A DNA stretch of 24,930 nucleotides from Thiotrichales bacterium (lineage in GTDB: Bacteria; Pseudomonadota; Gammaproteobacteria; Francisellales; CACEW01): positions 1 through 24,930 of the forward strand of contig CANJQG010000025.1 in the NCBI GenBank assembly GCA_947476405.1. The letters run 5' to 3'. The notes under the pieces were generated by a model. The model was not told where the DNA came from, did no database searches, and saw only the letters and a list, made by a program, of their open reading frames with translations. The translations under genes and the position numbers were made by a program. Shown here in pieces: positions 1 through 6,601 of this stretch (its first letter is position 1; each line of letters begins with the position of its first letter).

Positions 1-67
1 AGCCTGATTGCTCCCAATCGTCTGACAACCTCTGCCATTCGCTCAGATCTGCTTCTCTTTTTAACAT
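1..67 (-). CDS. IS66-type TnpA-like accessory protein, N-terminal fragment
   Basis: An ATG at 67 (minus strand) is preceded by AGGAG at 73-77 with a 5-nt spacer, and the frame stays open to the window edge. The 22 visible residues begin MLKREADLSEWQRL and continue with DDWEQSG. The W-x(2)-L-x(3)-W-x(2)-SG pattern is what IS66-family Orf1/TnpA proteins show just before their helix-turn-helix (usually followed by L-S-Q-x(2)-FC). TnpA is a small DNA-binding helper encoded upstream of TnpB and the transposase. The protein is cut by the window edge, so whether it is intact is unknown. It could also be another small HTH protein. Confidence 0.45.
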   Translation of the reverse strand, partial: MLKREADLSEWQRLSDDWEQSG

Positions 68-126
68 GTTTGCTCCTGCTTGGTTAATTCAGCCAGGAGT
101 GTCTCATGTTTTATTTTAGGCCGTTA

Positions 127-149
127 GATGCGGTTGTTTGAACGCATAC
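127..149 (-). repeat. Putative terminal inverted repeat of the IS66-like element
   Basis: On the minus strand from 149 the sequence reads GTATGCGTTCAAACAACCGC. The GTA-x-GCG start resembles IS66-family tips. The partner repeat lies outside the window, so its length cannot be fixed. Confidence 0.4.
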
Positions 150-305
150 GTAGTTCTCAATGGGCGCAAGCTTGCTGAAAAATTACATCAGGAAGGCTAT
201 CATCGCTTGTATCTTATTTCAGGCACGAACTTCAAGGATTTGCCAGAGTATTTAATCCAGATTTCTCGGTTTGACATTGGGGATGTGCTTAATCATCCTT
301 TATGA
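150..305 (+). pseudogene. 3' remnant of a second hybrid histidine kinase gene
   Basis: These bases match 5200-5355, the last 51 codons plus stop of the intact hybrid kinase, at a constant offset of 5050 with about nine mismatches in 156. From 161 to 284 there are only two differences (209, 245), both in third codon positions. The reading frame is intact and ends TGA at 303-305. The residues are from the end of the second receiver domain (…HRLYLISG…). The mismatches cluster at the two ends (V-V-L for V-G-I; D-V-L for D-I-I), so this is a diverged paralogue or allele. The 5' part is replaced by the IS66-like tip. It has no start or ribosome site and is a dead fragment. Confidence 0.85.
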
Positions 306-330
306 TGCCTTTTCGGTTGGCTTCTGTAAG
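291..330 (-). pseudogene. C-terminal remnant of the small gene that converges on the kinase
   Basis: Bases 291-330 resemble 5390-5429, the C-terminal coding part of the 102-aa gene at 5343-5651. On the minus strand they read T-E-A-N-R-K-G-I-I-K-D-D-stop, against A-E-A-D-R-E-G-I-E-K-D-D in the intact gene. In the remnant this tail overlaps the kinase stop directly. In the intact locus, 49 extra bases lie between the equivalent points. The second kinase copy was therefore also followed by a convergent copy of the small gene. The match is short and fades beyond about 330. Confidence 0.55.
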
Positions 331-368
331 GTTATTGAAAAAAATACCATATTAGTTAAAGAGAATGT

Positions 369-1634
369 TTAAGCAGTCTTCCATAAACATAATATCATTG
401 TACATGCTCCAAAAATCAAATACCAACCAAAAACATTGCTGTTTCCAAAAAGATGCTGAATACCCTCTATTATGGTTGGACTCATTCCACCGATAATTGC
501 GGCACCAAAATTATAGCTGAGTGAAACTCCAGTATAACGAATTTTGGTAGGAAAGCTTGTAGTCAAGAAGGCTGCCAATGGGCCATCAACAGCGGCAACA
601 CTAAAAGCAATACCTGTTCCGGCAAGAAACCACCAAACTGGGTCTGAACATTCAAATAAATGGAGCAATGGAAAAATACCTATTAACATGAGTAAGCCAC
701 CGATTCGCATCGTTGTTCTCTTGCCAATGCAGTCTGAAAATGCTCCCCATAAAATAGCAAAACAAGCCTCTAGGAAGGCAAGATAAGTAGATAATTGAAG
801 TGCATGTTCTTTTGAAATAGCATAATGAAGTTGTAGATAAGATGATAAATAGACCTCAGTTAAAATAATAGCAACGCCCACATAACCTGAAATGATAATG
901 TTTTTTGCAAAAATTAGTTTATTTTTCTGAAGTAAGTACAGAAAAGGAAATTTAACTAATTCTTGGCGTTTCTTTGCTTCTAAAAAGGTAGGTGATTCAG
1001 CTAGATTTCGGCGAAAATAAAAACCTAAAAGGCCTACAGCAACTCCTGCAAAAATGAAAGGCCAGCGCCAGGCTTCTAACATAGGAAGATGAACAAGATG
1101 TGAGTTAAACAGTAAGACTAGTAGAGAGGCGGCAAAAACACCAAAACCAGTAGCACTGGTGATTACTCCAGATATTAACCCCTGGCCTGTTTTTTTAAAT
1201 TCTAGTATGTAAACACTGCATCCACTATACTCCGTACTGACTGCAAGTCCTTGCAACGCGCGACAAATAATTAAGAAAATCGGCGCAAGAAGCCCTATAC
1301 GTTGATAAGTCGGCAACAGACCCATTGTAATGGTCGCGCCACTCATCAGTAAAATATTGAATGTCATAATTGAGCGACGTCCAAAGCGATCGCCTAAATG
1401 TCCAAAAATTAGGCCTCCCAATGGGCGAAGCAAAAAGCCAATCGCAAAAATAGCCCAGGTAAAAAGAAGGTCTAAAGCATGTTGTCCGTGAGGGAAAAAA
1501 GAAACTGCGATAAACGGCGCTGAAAAGCCATAAAGCGTATAGTCAACGTACTCCATAAAAACGCCAAGGAGCGCACTTAAATATATTTTAATGGGAACTG
1601 GCGTGTTTTTAATTTTGGTCTGATTATTTTCCAT
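369..1634 (-). CDS. MFS transporter, metabolite:H+ symporter (MHS, ProP-like) family
   Basis: This is a 421-aa inner-membrane protein with about 12 hydrophobic segments. It carries the MFS motif-A loop between helices 2 and 3 (GHLGDRFGRR, residues 78-87), an N-terminal Y-V-D-Y-T-L-Y-G-F element and an R-A-L-Q-G-L element before helix 5, all typical of the MHS group that includes ProP, ShiA and citrate/dicarboxylate symporters. Proton-coupled uptake of a small organic acid or osmolyte is expected; the substrate cannot be read. The Shine-Dalgarno is weak, and a plausible minus-strand promoter lies at 1676-1704. It is divergent from hemC and ends 63 bases from the kinase remnant. Length is close to the family norm (about 430-500 aa), so it looks functional. 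Confidence 0.85.
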   Translation of the reverse strand: MENNQTKIKNTPVPIKIYLSALLGVFMEYVDYTLYGFSAPFIAVSFFPHGQHALDLLFTWAIFAIGFLLRPLGGLIFGHLGDRFGRRSIMTFNILLMSGATITMGLLPTYQRIGLLAPIFLIICRALQGLAVSTEYSGCSVYILEFKKTGQGLISGVITSATGFGVFAASLLVLLFNSHLVHLPMLEAWRWPFIFAGVAVGLLGFYFRRNLAESPTFLEAKKRQELVKFPFLYLLQKNKLIFAKNIIISGYVGVAIILTEVYLSSYLQLHYAISKEHALQLSTYLAFLEACFAILWGAFSDCIGKRTTMRIGGLLMLIGIFPLLHLFECSDPVWWFLAGTGIAFSVAAVDGPLAAFLTTSFPTKIRYTGVSLSYNFGAAIIGGMSPTIIEGIQHLFGNSNVFGWYLIFGACTMILCLWKTA

Positions 1635-1675
1635 TTTCTAAGTTTGCAGTCTATTCTAATAAGATGGTTCGCTGC

Positions 1676-1704
1676 ATCATACACGAAGTAGTAATCCATG
1701 AGAA
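1676..1704 (-). promoter_or_regulatory. Putative sigma70 promoter of the MFS gene
   Basis: On the minus strand TTCTCA (1699-1704), a 17-nt spacer and TATGAT (1676-1681) lie about 42 nt upstream of the MFS start. The -10 is a 5/6 match and the -35 a 4/6 match to consensus. Confidence 0.4.
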
Positions 1705-1735
1705 CCAGATTAAGCAATTGCGCGATAAACGCGGT

Positions 1736-1764
1736 TTGACAGACCGTTTAAAATAAACTAAAAT
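1736..1764 (+). promoter_or_regulatory. Sigma70 promoter of hemC and the hybrid kinase
   Basis: A perfect -35 TTGACA (1736-1741), a 17-nt spacer and -10 TAAAAT (1759-1764) stand about 33 nt upstream of the hemC start, which has AAGGA at 1787-1791. With only 3 nt between hemC and the kinase, this promoter probably serves both genes. Confidence 0.7.
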
Positions 1765-1797
1765 TTGTATAAATTTAGATGAAAGAAAGGATGTTTT

Positions 1798-2802
1798 ATG
1801 AAAATACGTATTGCAACACGCGCAAGTAAATTAGCTATGGTTCAAACCCGTCAAATTATGGCCGAATTGGAAGCGATTATTCCTGGCGTTGAAATTGAGC
1901 TTGTTGAAATCATTACCACAGGTGATCAAATTCAAGATCGATCTTTAGCAGAGTTAGGTGGAAAAGGATTGTTTATTAAAGGGCTTGAGGAAGCTTTGCT
2001 TGCTGGAAGGGCAGATATTGCGATGCACTCCTTAAAAGATGTGCCACCTAGTTTGGACAAAGAGTTTTGTATTCCTGCGGTGCTCAAGCGACACTCGCCT
2101 CATGATGCCCTAGTCAGCAGTAAATATTCTAGTATCGATGAACTCCCTGCTGGGGCAGTCATTGGAACAAGCAGCGTACGCAGAAAGGCTGCTTTGCTTC
2201 ATATGCGGCCTGATTTGGATATCCGAATGGTGCGAGGAAATGTAGATACGCGTTTGAGAAAGCTTGATGAGGGCGAGTATGACGCGCTGATTTTGGCCGA
2301 AGCTGGTTTAGTTAGATTGGGATTAGGTGATCGTATTCGTGAACGACTTCCCTTAAGTGTTTGCATGCCATCTGTAGGGCAGGGAGTTATTGCGATAGAG
2401 TGTTTGAGTACAAGAGAAGATATGATTGAGGCTTTAAAACCCCTCAATGATGCTGAAACTTTTGCCAGAATTACTGCGGAGCGTGCAATGAACCACGCGC
2501 TCAAGGCCAGTTGTACCTCTCCTGTTGGTAGCTTTGCGGAGATAACAGAGAGTGGGCTAAAAATCACAGGTGTTATTTGGAGCCTAGATGGCCGCCATAG
2601 AATTCAAACAGAACAGCTGGGAAAGCTTGAAGATGCAGAGTTATTAGGGCAGATGGCCGCAAGTGACTTGCGCAGACAAGGCAGTGCGGATTTATTAAAA
2701 ACGCCAGTCACAGATACGGCACCTTCTTCGCATGTGATATATGCTCCTGATGGAGCAGGTGATGCTTCTGCAGCAGCATTTGTTTCTCCAACCGCCAAGT
2801 GA
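1798..2802 (+). CDS. hemC: Hydroxymethylbilane synthase (porphobilinogen deaminase)
   Basis: A cytoplasmic enzyme of tetrapyrrole synthesis that joins four porphobilinogen units into hydroxymethylbilane. All hallmarks are present: GGKGLFIKGLE (54-64), the catalytic Asp in MHSLKDVP (D81), GTSSVRR (123-129), RGNVDTRL (146-153) and the cofactor-binding Cys in KASCTSPVG (C239), which carries the dipyrromethane primer. At 334 aa it is about 20 residues longer than usual; the extra length is an Ala/Ser/Pro-rich C-terminal tail not expected in the fold. It has a clear promoter and ribosome site. hemD, the common downstream neighbour in gammaproteobacteria, is absent; a hybrid kinase follows instead. 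Confidence 0.97.
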   Translation: MKIRIATRASKLAMVQTRQIMAELEAIIPGVEIELVEIITTGDQIQDRSLAELGGKGLFIKGLEEALLAGRADIAMHSLKDVPPSLDKEFCIPAVLKRHSPHDALVSSKYSSIDELPAGAVIGTSSVRRKAALLHMRPDLDIRMVRGNVDTRLRKLDEGEYDALILAEAGLVRLGLGDRIRERLPLSVCMPSVGQGVIAIECLSTREDMIEALKPLNDAETFARITAERAMNHALKASCTSPVGSFAEITESGLKITGVIWSLDGRHRIQTEQLGKLEDAELLGQMAASDLRRQGSADLLKTPVTDTAPSSHVIYAPDGAGDASAAAFVSPTAK

Positions 2803-2805
2803 CTC

Positions 2806-5355
2806 ATGCCTAAAAAGCTACTTTCACTCGTGCAATGTTTTTATGCCATCCTATTTCTTGGCATGATGGCTGCAGTGATGTGCTTTTTATTCAGTCAAAG
2901 CGGCGGTGATAGTAGTATCAGCCATTTTACAAATACGGCAGATCCATATGTAGACCTGTTAATTATTTTTGGTGTCTTTAAGTTACATGGCAAAATGCCT
3001 CAACCCATGCGATTCTTATTTAAAATCCTGGGTATTTCATGTATCTTTCTGTTTTTCTGTGATATTTCTTTTTACCTTGCCGTTTATATTGGTAGCATTT
3101 CTAAAATAAGCGCAATCAACATTTTAGCTATTCCTTTTGTGCTTTGGACTACTTCTCTCATTAGCTTCTATTTAATAATGATCAGAAAGCGAATCATCCT
3201 ATCAAAAGCATTTTTTTGGTTATTAGGGGCTTGTATTTTGAAAGACGCCTTGATTGTCGGGCTTTACATGTCATCGCCAGATTGGACGCTTAAGTTACTA
3301 TCTTTTCAAGGAGGCTATGAAACACTCTCTGGATTTTTGGTGCTTTACCTTTTCGACTTAATCATCTTATGTCTTATTTATGCGGATTCTCCAAGTATAC
3401 AGTGCTTTCTTACGGGTAATATTGTGATTCTTGCGGGAGATGCTTGGATCAAATATGCTTATGTGACAAGGAAAATGCACATGTTGCCAATTGGCGATCT
3501 ATTTTGGCTGCTTGGCCTAATTTTAACGTGCTTCAGTTTTTATCTGATTTTTATTGAAAAAGCGTTTGATATGGAAAAATGGTTTAGGCCTGTCTCTTCC
3601 ATCAAAACGCATGTAGTACTTTGGACATTTGGAATTACAATCTTAAGTTTCATTATTTTCCTGATATTGGGTGCTGCATTTTCAACAATTAATAGTCAAA
3701 TATTCATAGGCTTGCCTTTCTTTTTCATGATGTATGCTACTATCGTTGTCATTATTGCCATTTTTATCGGCAGAACCTTTGAGGCTCCATTTAAGAAAAT
3801 CGAAGCGAATATTCGCGCGTTGATGTTCGATGATGACAAGCAAAACATGAATGCTCAGTTTGCCACAGTAGAATTTCGATTTTTGCAAAAGTTTCTTTTA
3901 GAGGCTTACGAGTATAAAGAGGCCAAAGATCGTACTCAGAAGCAGCTTGGTGCGCTGACCTCAAAGGTTGCACATGACATCAAATCTCCAACTGCAGCTT
4001 TAATGGTGTTGACAGAGGAATGTTCAGATATTCGTGAAGAGGATCGTATAGCGCTGCGACATATTGCCAATACGATTTCGGACATTGCCAATAACATCCT
4101 TCATCAGTATCCGATTGTTGGGGACGAGAGAACTGCTTTGCCTCATAAACATGAAGCTCTATTGATCTCTACGCTGATTAGAGAAGTGATTTCCGCAAAG
4201 CGCTTGCAATATAAGGCTCGTGGTATTGAGTTCGAAGATATGTTTTCAAAGGAGTCTTACTTTGCTTTCATCGAGGGTGATCAAACCGAGTTTAAACGGA
4301 TGCTCTCTAATCTCATCAATAACGCAGTTGAGGCTTGCTCGCAGGGTTCTCCAAAAATTCGTATTTCTTTGGAGTTGCGTGAGAACCAAGTTATTTTAGG
4401 AGTTGAGGATAATGGACAAGGGATGCCGTCTGAGCTGATTGAGCGCATTATGAAAGAAGAGCCTGTTACTGCAGGTAAAAGCGATGGTCATGGTATTGGT
4501 CTGGGGCAGGTGCGTCAAACTCTGGCAGAATATCAAGGCAAAATGAAAATTCAATCTGCGATGGGTAAAGGCACTTTAATCAATTTGATTTTTAAACAGT
4601 CTCCCACTCCTGCTTGGATTGCTGATCAGATTGTCATTGCTCCAGGGGCAAGTGTTTTGATTTTAGATGATGACCCCTCTATTCATACGGCCTGGGATCA
4701 CCGTTTGCGAGATGCAAGCGAAAAAGGCGGACTTAAAATCCAGCACTTTAGAGAGGGTCGCGAAACAATGCGTTATGTGGATGCCCTCAGTCTAGAGGAA
4801 AAAGAAAATCTGTTTTTGCTGACGGACTATGAGTTGCTCAAACAGGATGTGAATGGGCTAGATGTGTTGGAGCACACAGGTATCAAGCGTTCTATTCTGG
4901 TGACCAGTCATTATACTAATCCAAAAGTATTAGAACGCGCAGCATTATTGGGCACAAAAATTTTACCCAAATTGTTGGTGGTGGAGATACCTATCAACCT
5001 TAAAGTAGAAGCTGAGAAGACTATTCAAATGGTTGATCTTATTATTGTAGACGACAAGCTTGATTTTATTAAAATCATAGCCGATTATGCGCTGAAGGAT
5101 AAAAAAGTAGCGATGTATGACTCTCCGTACCAGTTTCTCCAGGAATATCATGCTTTCCCCAAAGAAACGCTTATTTTTCTGGATGATGATTTTGGGGTTG
5201 TGGGTATCAATGGGCGCAAGCTTGCTGAAAAATTACATCAGGAAGGCTATCATCGCTTATATCTTATTTCAGGCACGAACTTCAAGGATTTGCCTGAGTA
5301 TTTAATCCAGATTTCTCGGTTTGACATTGGGGATATTATTAATCATCCTTTGTGA
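2806..5355 (+). CDS. Membrane hybrid sensor histidine kinase with two receiver domains
   Basis: This 849-aa protein begins with about nine hydrophobic segments (to about residue 325) with no obvious periplasmic sensor domain. A dimerisation/phosphoacceptor helix follows with VAHDIKSP (H390). The ATPase domain has LINNAVEAC (N505/N506), DNGQGM and GHGIGLGQVRQ. Two receiver-like domains follow. The first has acidic D621-D623 and phosphoacceptor candidate D674. The second has D749/D750 and D793 but no clear Lys-Pro, so it may be degenerate. ATP-driven phosphorylation of H390 with intramolecular relay is expected; the signal is unknown. The start lies 3 nt after the hemC stop, implying co-transcription. 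Its last 13 bases overlap the convergent gene at 5343-5651, and its 3' end is duplicated at 150-305. No response regulator with a DNA-binding domain is adjacent. Confidence 0.9.
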   Translation: MPKKLLSLVQCFYAILFLGMMAAVMCFLFSQSGGDSSISHFTNTADPYVDLLIIFGVFKLHGKMPQPMRFLFKILGISCIFLFFCDISFYLAVYIGSISKISAINILAIPFVLWTTSLISFYLIMIRKRIILSKAFFWLLGACILKDALIVGLYMSSPDWTLKLLSFQGGYETLSGFLVLYLFDLIILCLIYADSPSIQCFLTGNIVILAGDAWIKYAYVTRKMHMLPIGDLFWLLGLILTCFSFYLIFIEKAFDMEKWFRPVSSIKTHVVLWTFGITILSFIIFLILGAAFSTINSQIFIGLPFFFMMYATIVVIIAIFIGRTFEAPFKKIEANIRALMFDDDKQNMNAQFATVEFRFLQKFLLEAYEYKEAKDRTQKQLGALTSKVAHDIKSPTAALMVLTEECSDIREEDRIALRHIANTISDIANNILHQYPIVGDERTALPHKHEALLISTLIREVISAKRLQYKARGIEFEDMFSKESYFAFIEGDQTEFKRMLSNLINNAVEACSQGSPKIRISLELRENQVILGVEDNGQGMPSELIERIMKEEPVTAGKSDGHGIGLGQVRQTLAEYQGKMKIQSAMGKGTLINLIFKQSPTPAWIADQIVIAPGASVLILDDDPSIHTAWDHRLRDASEKGGLKIQHFREGRETMRYVDALSLEEKENLFLLTDYELLKQDVNGLDVLEHTGIKRSILVTSHYTNPKVLERAALLGTKILPKLLVVEIPINLKVEAEKTIQMVDLIIVDDKLDFIKIIADYALKDKKVAMYDSPYQFLQEYHAFPKETLIFLDDDFGVVGINGRKLAEKLHQEGYHRLYLISGTNFKDLPEYLIQISRFDIGDIINHPL

Positions 5356-5407
5356 TGTGTAACATTCCTACTCTCGACTTTGACCTGAAAATCATCCTTT
5401 TCGATGC
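5341..5407 (+). repeat. 49-bp-spaced short direct repeat at the kinase 3' end
   Basis: AATCATCCTTTGTGATG at 5341-5357 recurs as AATCATCCTTTTCGATG at 5390-5406. In the remnant at 291-307 only one such unit is present and it joins kinase-end sequence directly to small-gene sequence. Slippage or recombination between the two units explains the difference between the copies. Confidence 0.6.
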
Positions 5408-5651
5408 CTTCTCGGTCAGCCTCTGCATCAACACCTTGAATATAGATCTTTGCCAGTTGGGCGCATTCTTCCAATGAGCGAAGCGCTGCGAGGCAGGCCG
5501 TTATTGCACTATCATTCTTTGTGTCAATGCTTTTCGATGCAAGTTCTGCAAAAATTGGGGGTAATAAGATTTTTAGGTGGTCGTTGAGTTTATTGATCCC
5601 GTAAATCATTGGCTCGAGATCATGAGAAATCCGTTTAATGCTTCTGCTCAT
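5343..5651 (-). CDS. Small helical protein of unknown function, second gene of the repressor operon
   Basis: A 102-aa soluble, mostly helical protein with no family I recognise. Its ATG at 5651 has a strong AAGGAG about 8 nt upstream, and it begins 20 nt after the stop of the repressor gene, so the two are probably one operon. The charged C-terminal end (residues about 75-102, rich in D, E, K, R and H) overlaps the 3' end of the hybrid kinase gene in antisense. A related C-terminal fragment lies beside the kinase remnant at 291-330. That conserved linkage suggests a partner role with the kinase or repressor, but nothing in the sequence shows an activity. Confidence 0.7.
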   Translation of the reverse strand: MSRSIKRISHDLEPMIYGINKLNDHLKILLPPIFAELASKSIDTKNDSAITACLAALRSLEECAQLAKIYIQGVDAEADREGIEKDDFQVKVESRNVTHHKG

Positions 5652-5671
5652 TTTGTAGCTCCTTTTTTGGT

Positions 5672-6343
5672 TTAAATTTTAGAAAATTTGGTGGACTCAA
5701 CATAGACTCCCATTAGGGATTCAGAATACAAGGGTAGCATCAGTGGATTCTCAATCTTATGATGCAGAATGTTGATCTGGTTTGGATCTTGGAAGATGAC
5801 AACGCCTAATATGATTCGGCGTTCTTCTACGGCATGCACCATTACCCAGTCGCCTAGATTAGTTGTTTTCCTTTCTGCAAAAATGAGTACTTCACCTGCT
5901 TCAAATTTTTGGAGTGCAGACGGCGCACTTAATTGCACCGCAAACAATCTTTCGTTGTATTGCCGTTGCGCTAAAATTTCCCCTATTGGCTCGCTGGGCA
6001 TGTGGCCTTGCTCTCTTAAAATTAAGAGTTGATCTGGATAGTGAATGGGAACGGAGATGATCTTACTTGGAGACGGTTTCCCATACATTTGTACAGAATC
6101 TTGTTCTGTTGTTTTGCCTGTGGAAATCCAATCTGGGTCTACTTCCAAAAGTGCAGCAATTTTCTGAGCACTGCGAGGGTTTTTGGCCTCACTATTTAAT
6201 ATGTAATTAACTGCCCCGCGAGATATGCCAAGTTTTTTTGCGATATGAGTCTGCTTAATTCCGACTTGCTCAATCACATATCGCAGTCTTTTTGCAACCG
6301 TATCGAGGCTGGAATCATTGGGTAGCTTGATCTCTTTGTTCAT
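5672..6343 (-). CDS. CI/LexA-like repressor: N-terminal HTH, C-terminal S24-like domain
   Basis: In this 223-aa protein, residues 15-75 form an XRE-type helix-turn-helix (QTHIAKKLGISRGAVNYIL). Residues about 98-215 match the S24/LexA fold found in phage and integrative-element repressors, including a hydrophobic-V-Q-L-S-A-P-S-A stretch where family members have G-D-S-M (nucleophile candidate S142) and F-E-A-G-E-V-L-I-F after it. I do not see the catalytic Lys where it is expected; the segment reads R-R-I-I-L-G-V-V. Self-cleavage may therefore be lost and release from DNA may work another way. The promoter (6374-6402) is flanked by repeated 12-mers, which suggests autoregulation. Its likely target is the divergent four-gene operon starting at 6602. 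No SOS box was recognised. Confidence 0.8.
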   Translation of the reverse strand: MNKEIKLPNDSSLDTVAKRLRYVIEQVGIKQTHIAKKLGISRGAVNYILNSEAKNPRSAQKIAALLEVDPDWISTGKTTEQDSVQMYGKPSPSKIISVPIHYPDQLLILREQGHMPSEPIGEILAQRQYNERLFAVQLSAPSALQKFEAGEVLIFAERKTTNLGDWVMVHAVEERRIILGVVIFQDPNQINILHHKIENPLMLPLYSESLMGVYVESTKFSKI

Positions 6344-6370
6344 TTTTACCGTGTTTTACAGTGTTAAAAC
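6344..6370. promoter_or_regulatory. Paired operator-like 12-mers and palindrome at the repressor start
   Basis: TTTTACCGTGTT (6344-6355) and TTTTACAGTGTT (6354-6365) are two copies of one 12-mer spaced exactly 10 bp, one helical turn. The second lies in an inverted repeat, GTTTTA-N6-TAAAAC (6353-6370). Both sit between the repressor -10 and its start codon, where binding would block its own transcription or translation. Confidence 0.55.
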
Positions 6371-6373
6371 CTA

Positions 6374-6402
6374 AGTATAACATGCAAATTCAGTTTTGAC
6401 AA
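6374..6402 (-). promoter_or_regulatory. Sigma70 promoter of the repressor operon
   Basis: On the minus strand TTGTCA (6397-6402), a 17-nt spacer and TATACT (6374-6379) give two 5/6 matches. The transcript would begin near 6367, inside the operator-like palindrome. Confidence 0.6.
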
Positions 6403-6408
6403 AAATGT

Positions 6409-6420
6409 TTTTACAGTATT
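6409..6420. promoter_or_regulatory. Third operator-like 12-mer
   Basis: TTTTACAGTATT differs from the 6354 copy at one position. It lies 7 bp upstream of the repressor -35, 55 bp from the previous copy, between the two divergent promoters. Confidence 0.5.
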
Positions 6421-6478
6421 TTTTCATTGATCAATCATGGATTTATTTGCATTTTTTCATATTTAAGTCCATTTATCC

Positions 6479-6507
6479 TTGACAAAAATACTGATAAAGC
6501 ATTTAAT
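6479..6507 (+). promoter_or_regulatory. Sigma70 promoter of the four-gene operon, with an operator-like site in its spacer
   Basis: TTGACA (6479-6484), a 17-nt spacer and TTTAAT (6502-6507) form a strong promoter. Its spacer holds AATACTGATAAA (6487-6498), which matches the reverse complement of the 6409 12-mer at 10 of 12 positions. A repressor bound there would cover RNA polymerase contacts, the usual arrangement in phage-type switches. The transcript would start near 6514, about 88 nt before the first good start codon. Confidence 0.6.
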
Positions 6508-6509
6508 CT

Positions 6510-6532
6510 GCACTTAGGTATTAAATAAGTGC
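6510..6532 (+). promoter_or_regulatory. Inverted repeat at the predicted transcription start
   Basis: GCACTTA (6510-6516) and TAAGTGC (6526-6532) are perfect 7-bp arms around a 9-nt loop. An alternative pairing, TTAGG (6514-6518) with CCTAA (6532-6536), is mutually exclusive with it. The repeat could be another protein-binding site or an mRNA hairpin; its sequence is unlike the 12-mer operators. Confidence 0.4.
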
Positions 6533-6601
6533 CTAAAAAAGATAAAAATGCAGCATATTAATCAAGACATGACAACTTTGTATAATATAGGGGAAAATAA
6601 A

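Larger units (their letters stand above)
1..149 (-). mobile_element. End of an IS66-family-like insertion sequence (partial)
   Basis: Read on the minus strand, a tnpA-like gene start (67 down to 1) is preceded by about 80 bases that end at 149 in GTATGCGTTC, similar to the GTAAGCG-type tips known for IS66-family elements. Homology between the flanking kinase remnant and the intact kinase gene begins at about 150, exactly where the presumed element tip ends, so 149/150 is the likely insertion junction. The rest of the element, its other tip and the expected 8-bp target duplication lie outside the window. The family assignment rests on 22 residues and the tip sequence and is therefore moderate. 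Confidence 0.5.

Noticed and set aside
1..87. Hydrophobic plus-strand open stretch at the window start, slightly like the end of a Ca/Na antiporter
   Set aside because: It is only 28 codons and the match is loose. The opposite strand offers a start with a good ribosome site and an IS66-like sequence.
544..786. Plus-strand open frame of 80 codons
   Set aside because: It is fully inside the MFS gene on the other strand, with no ribosome site and a Lys/Pro-rich composition unlike its neighbours.
2199..2567. Minus-strand open frame of 122 codons
   Set aside because: It is antisense to conserved hemC coding sequence.
5769..6032. Plus-strand open frame inside the repressor gene
   Set aside because: It is the antisense shadow of the repressor gene, with no ribosome site.
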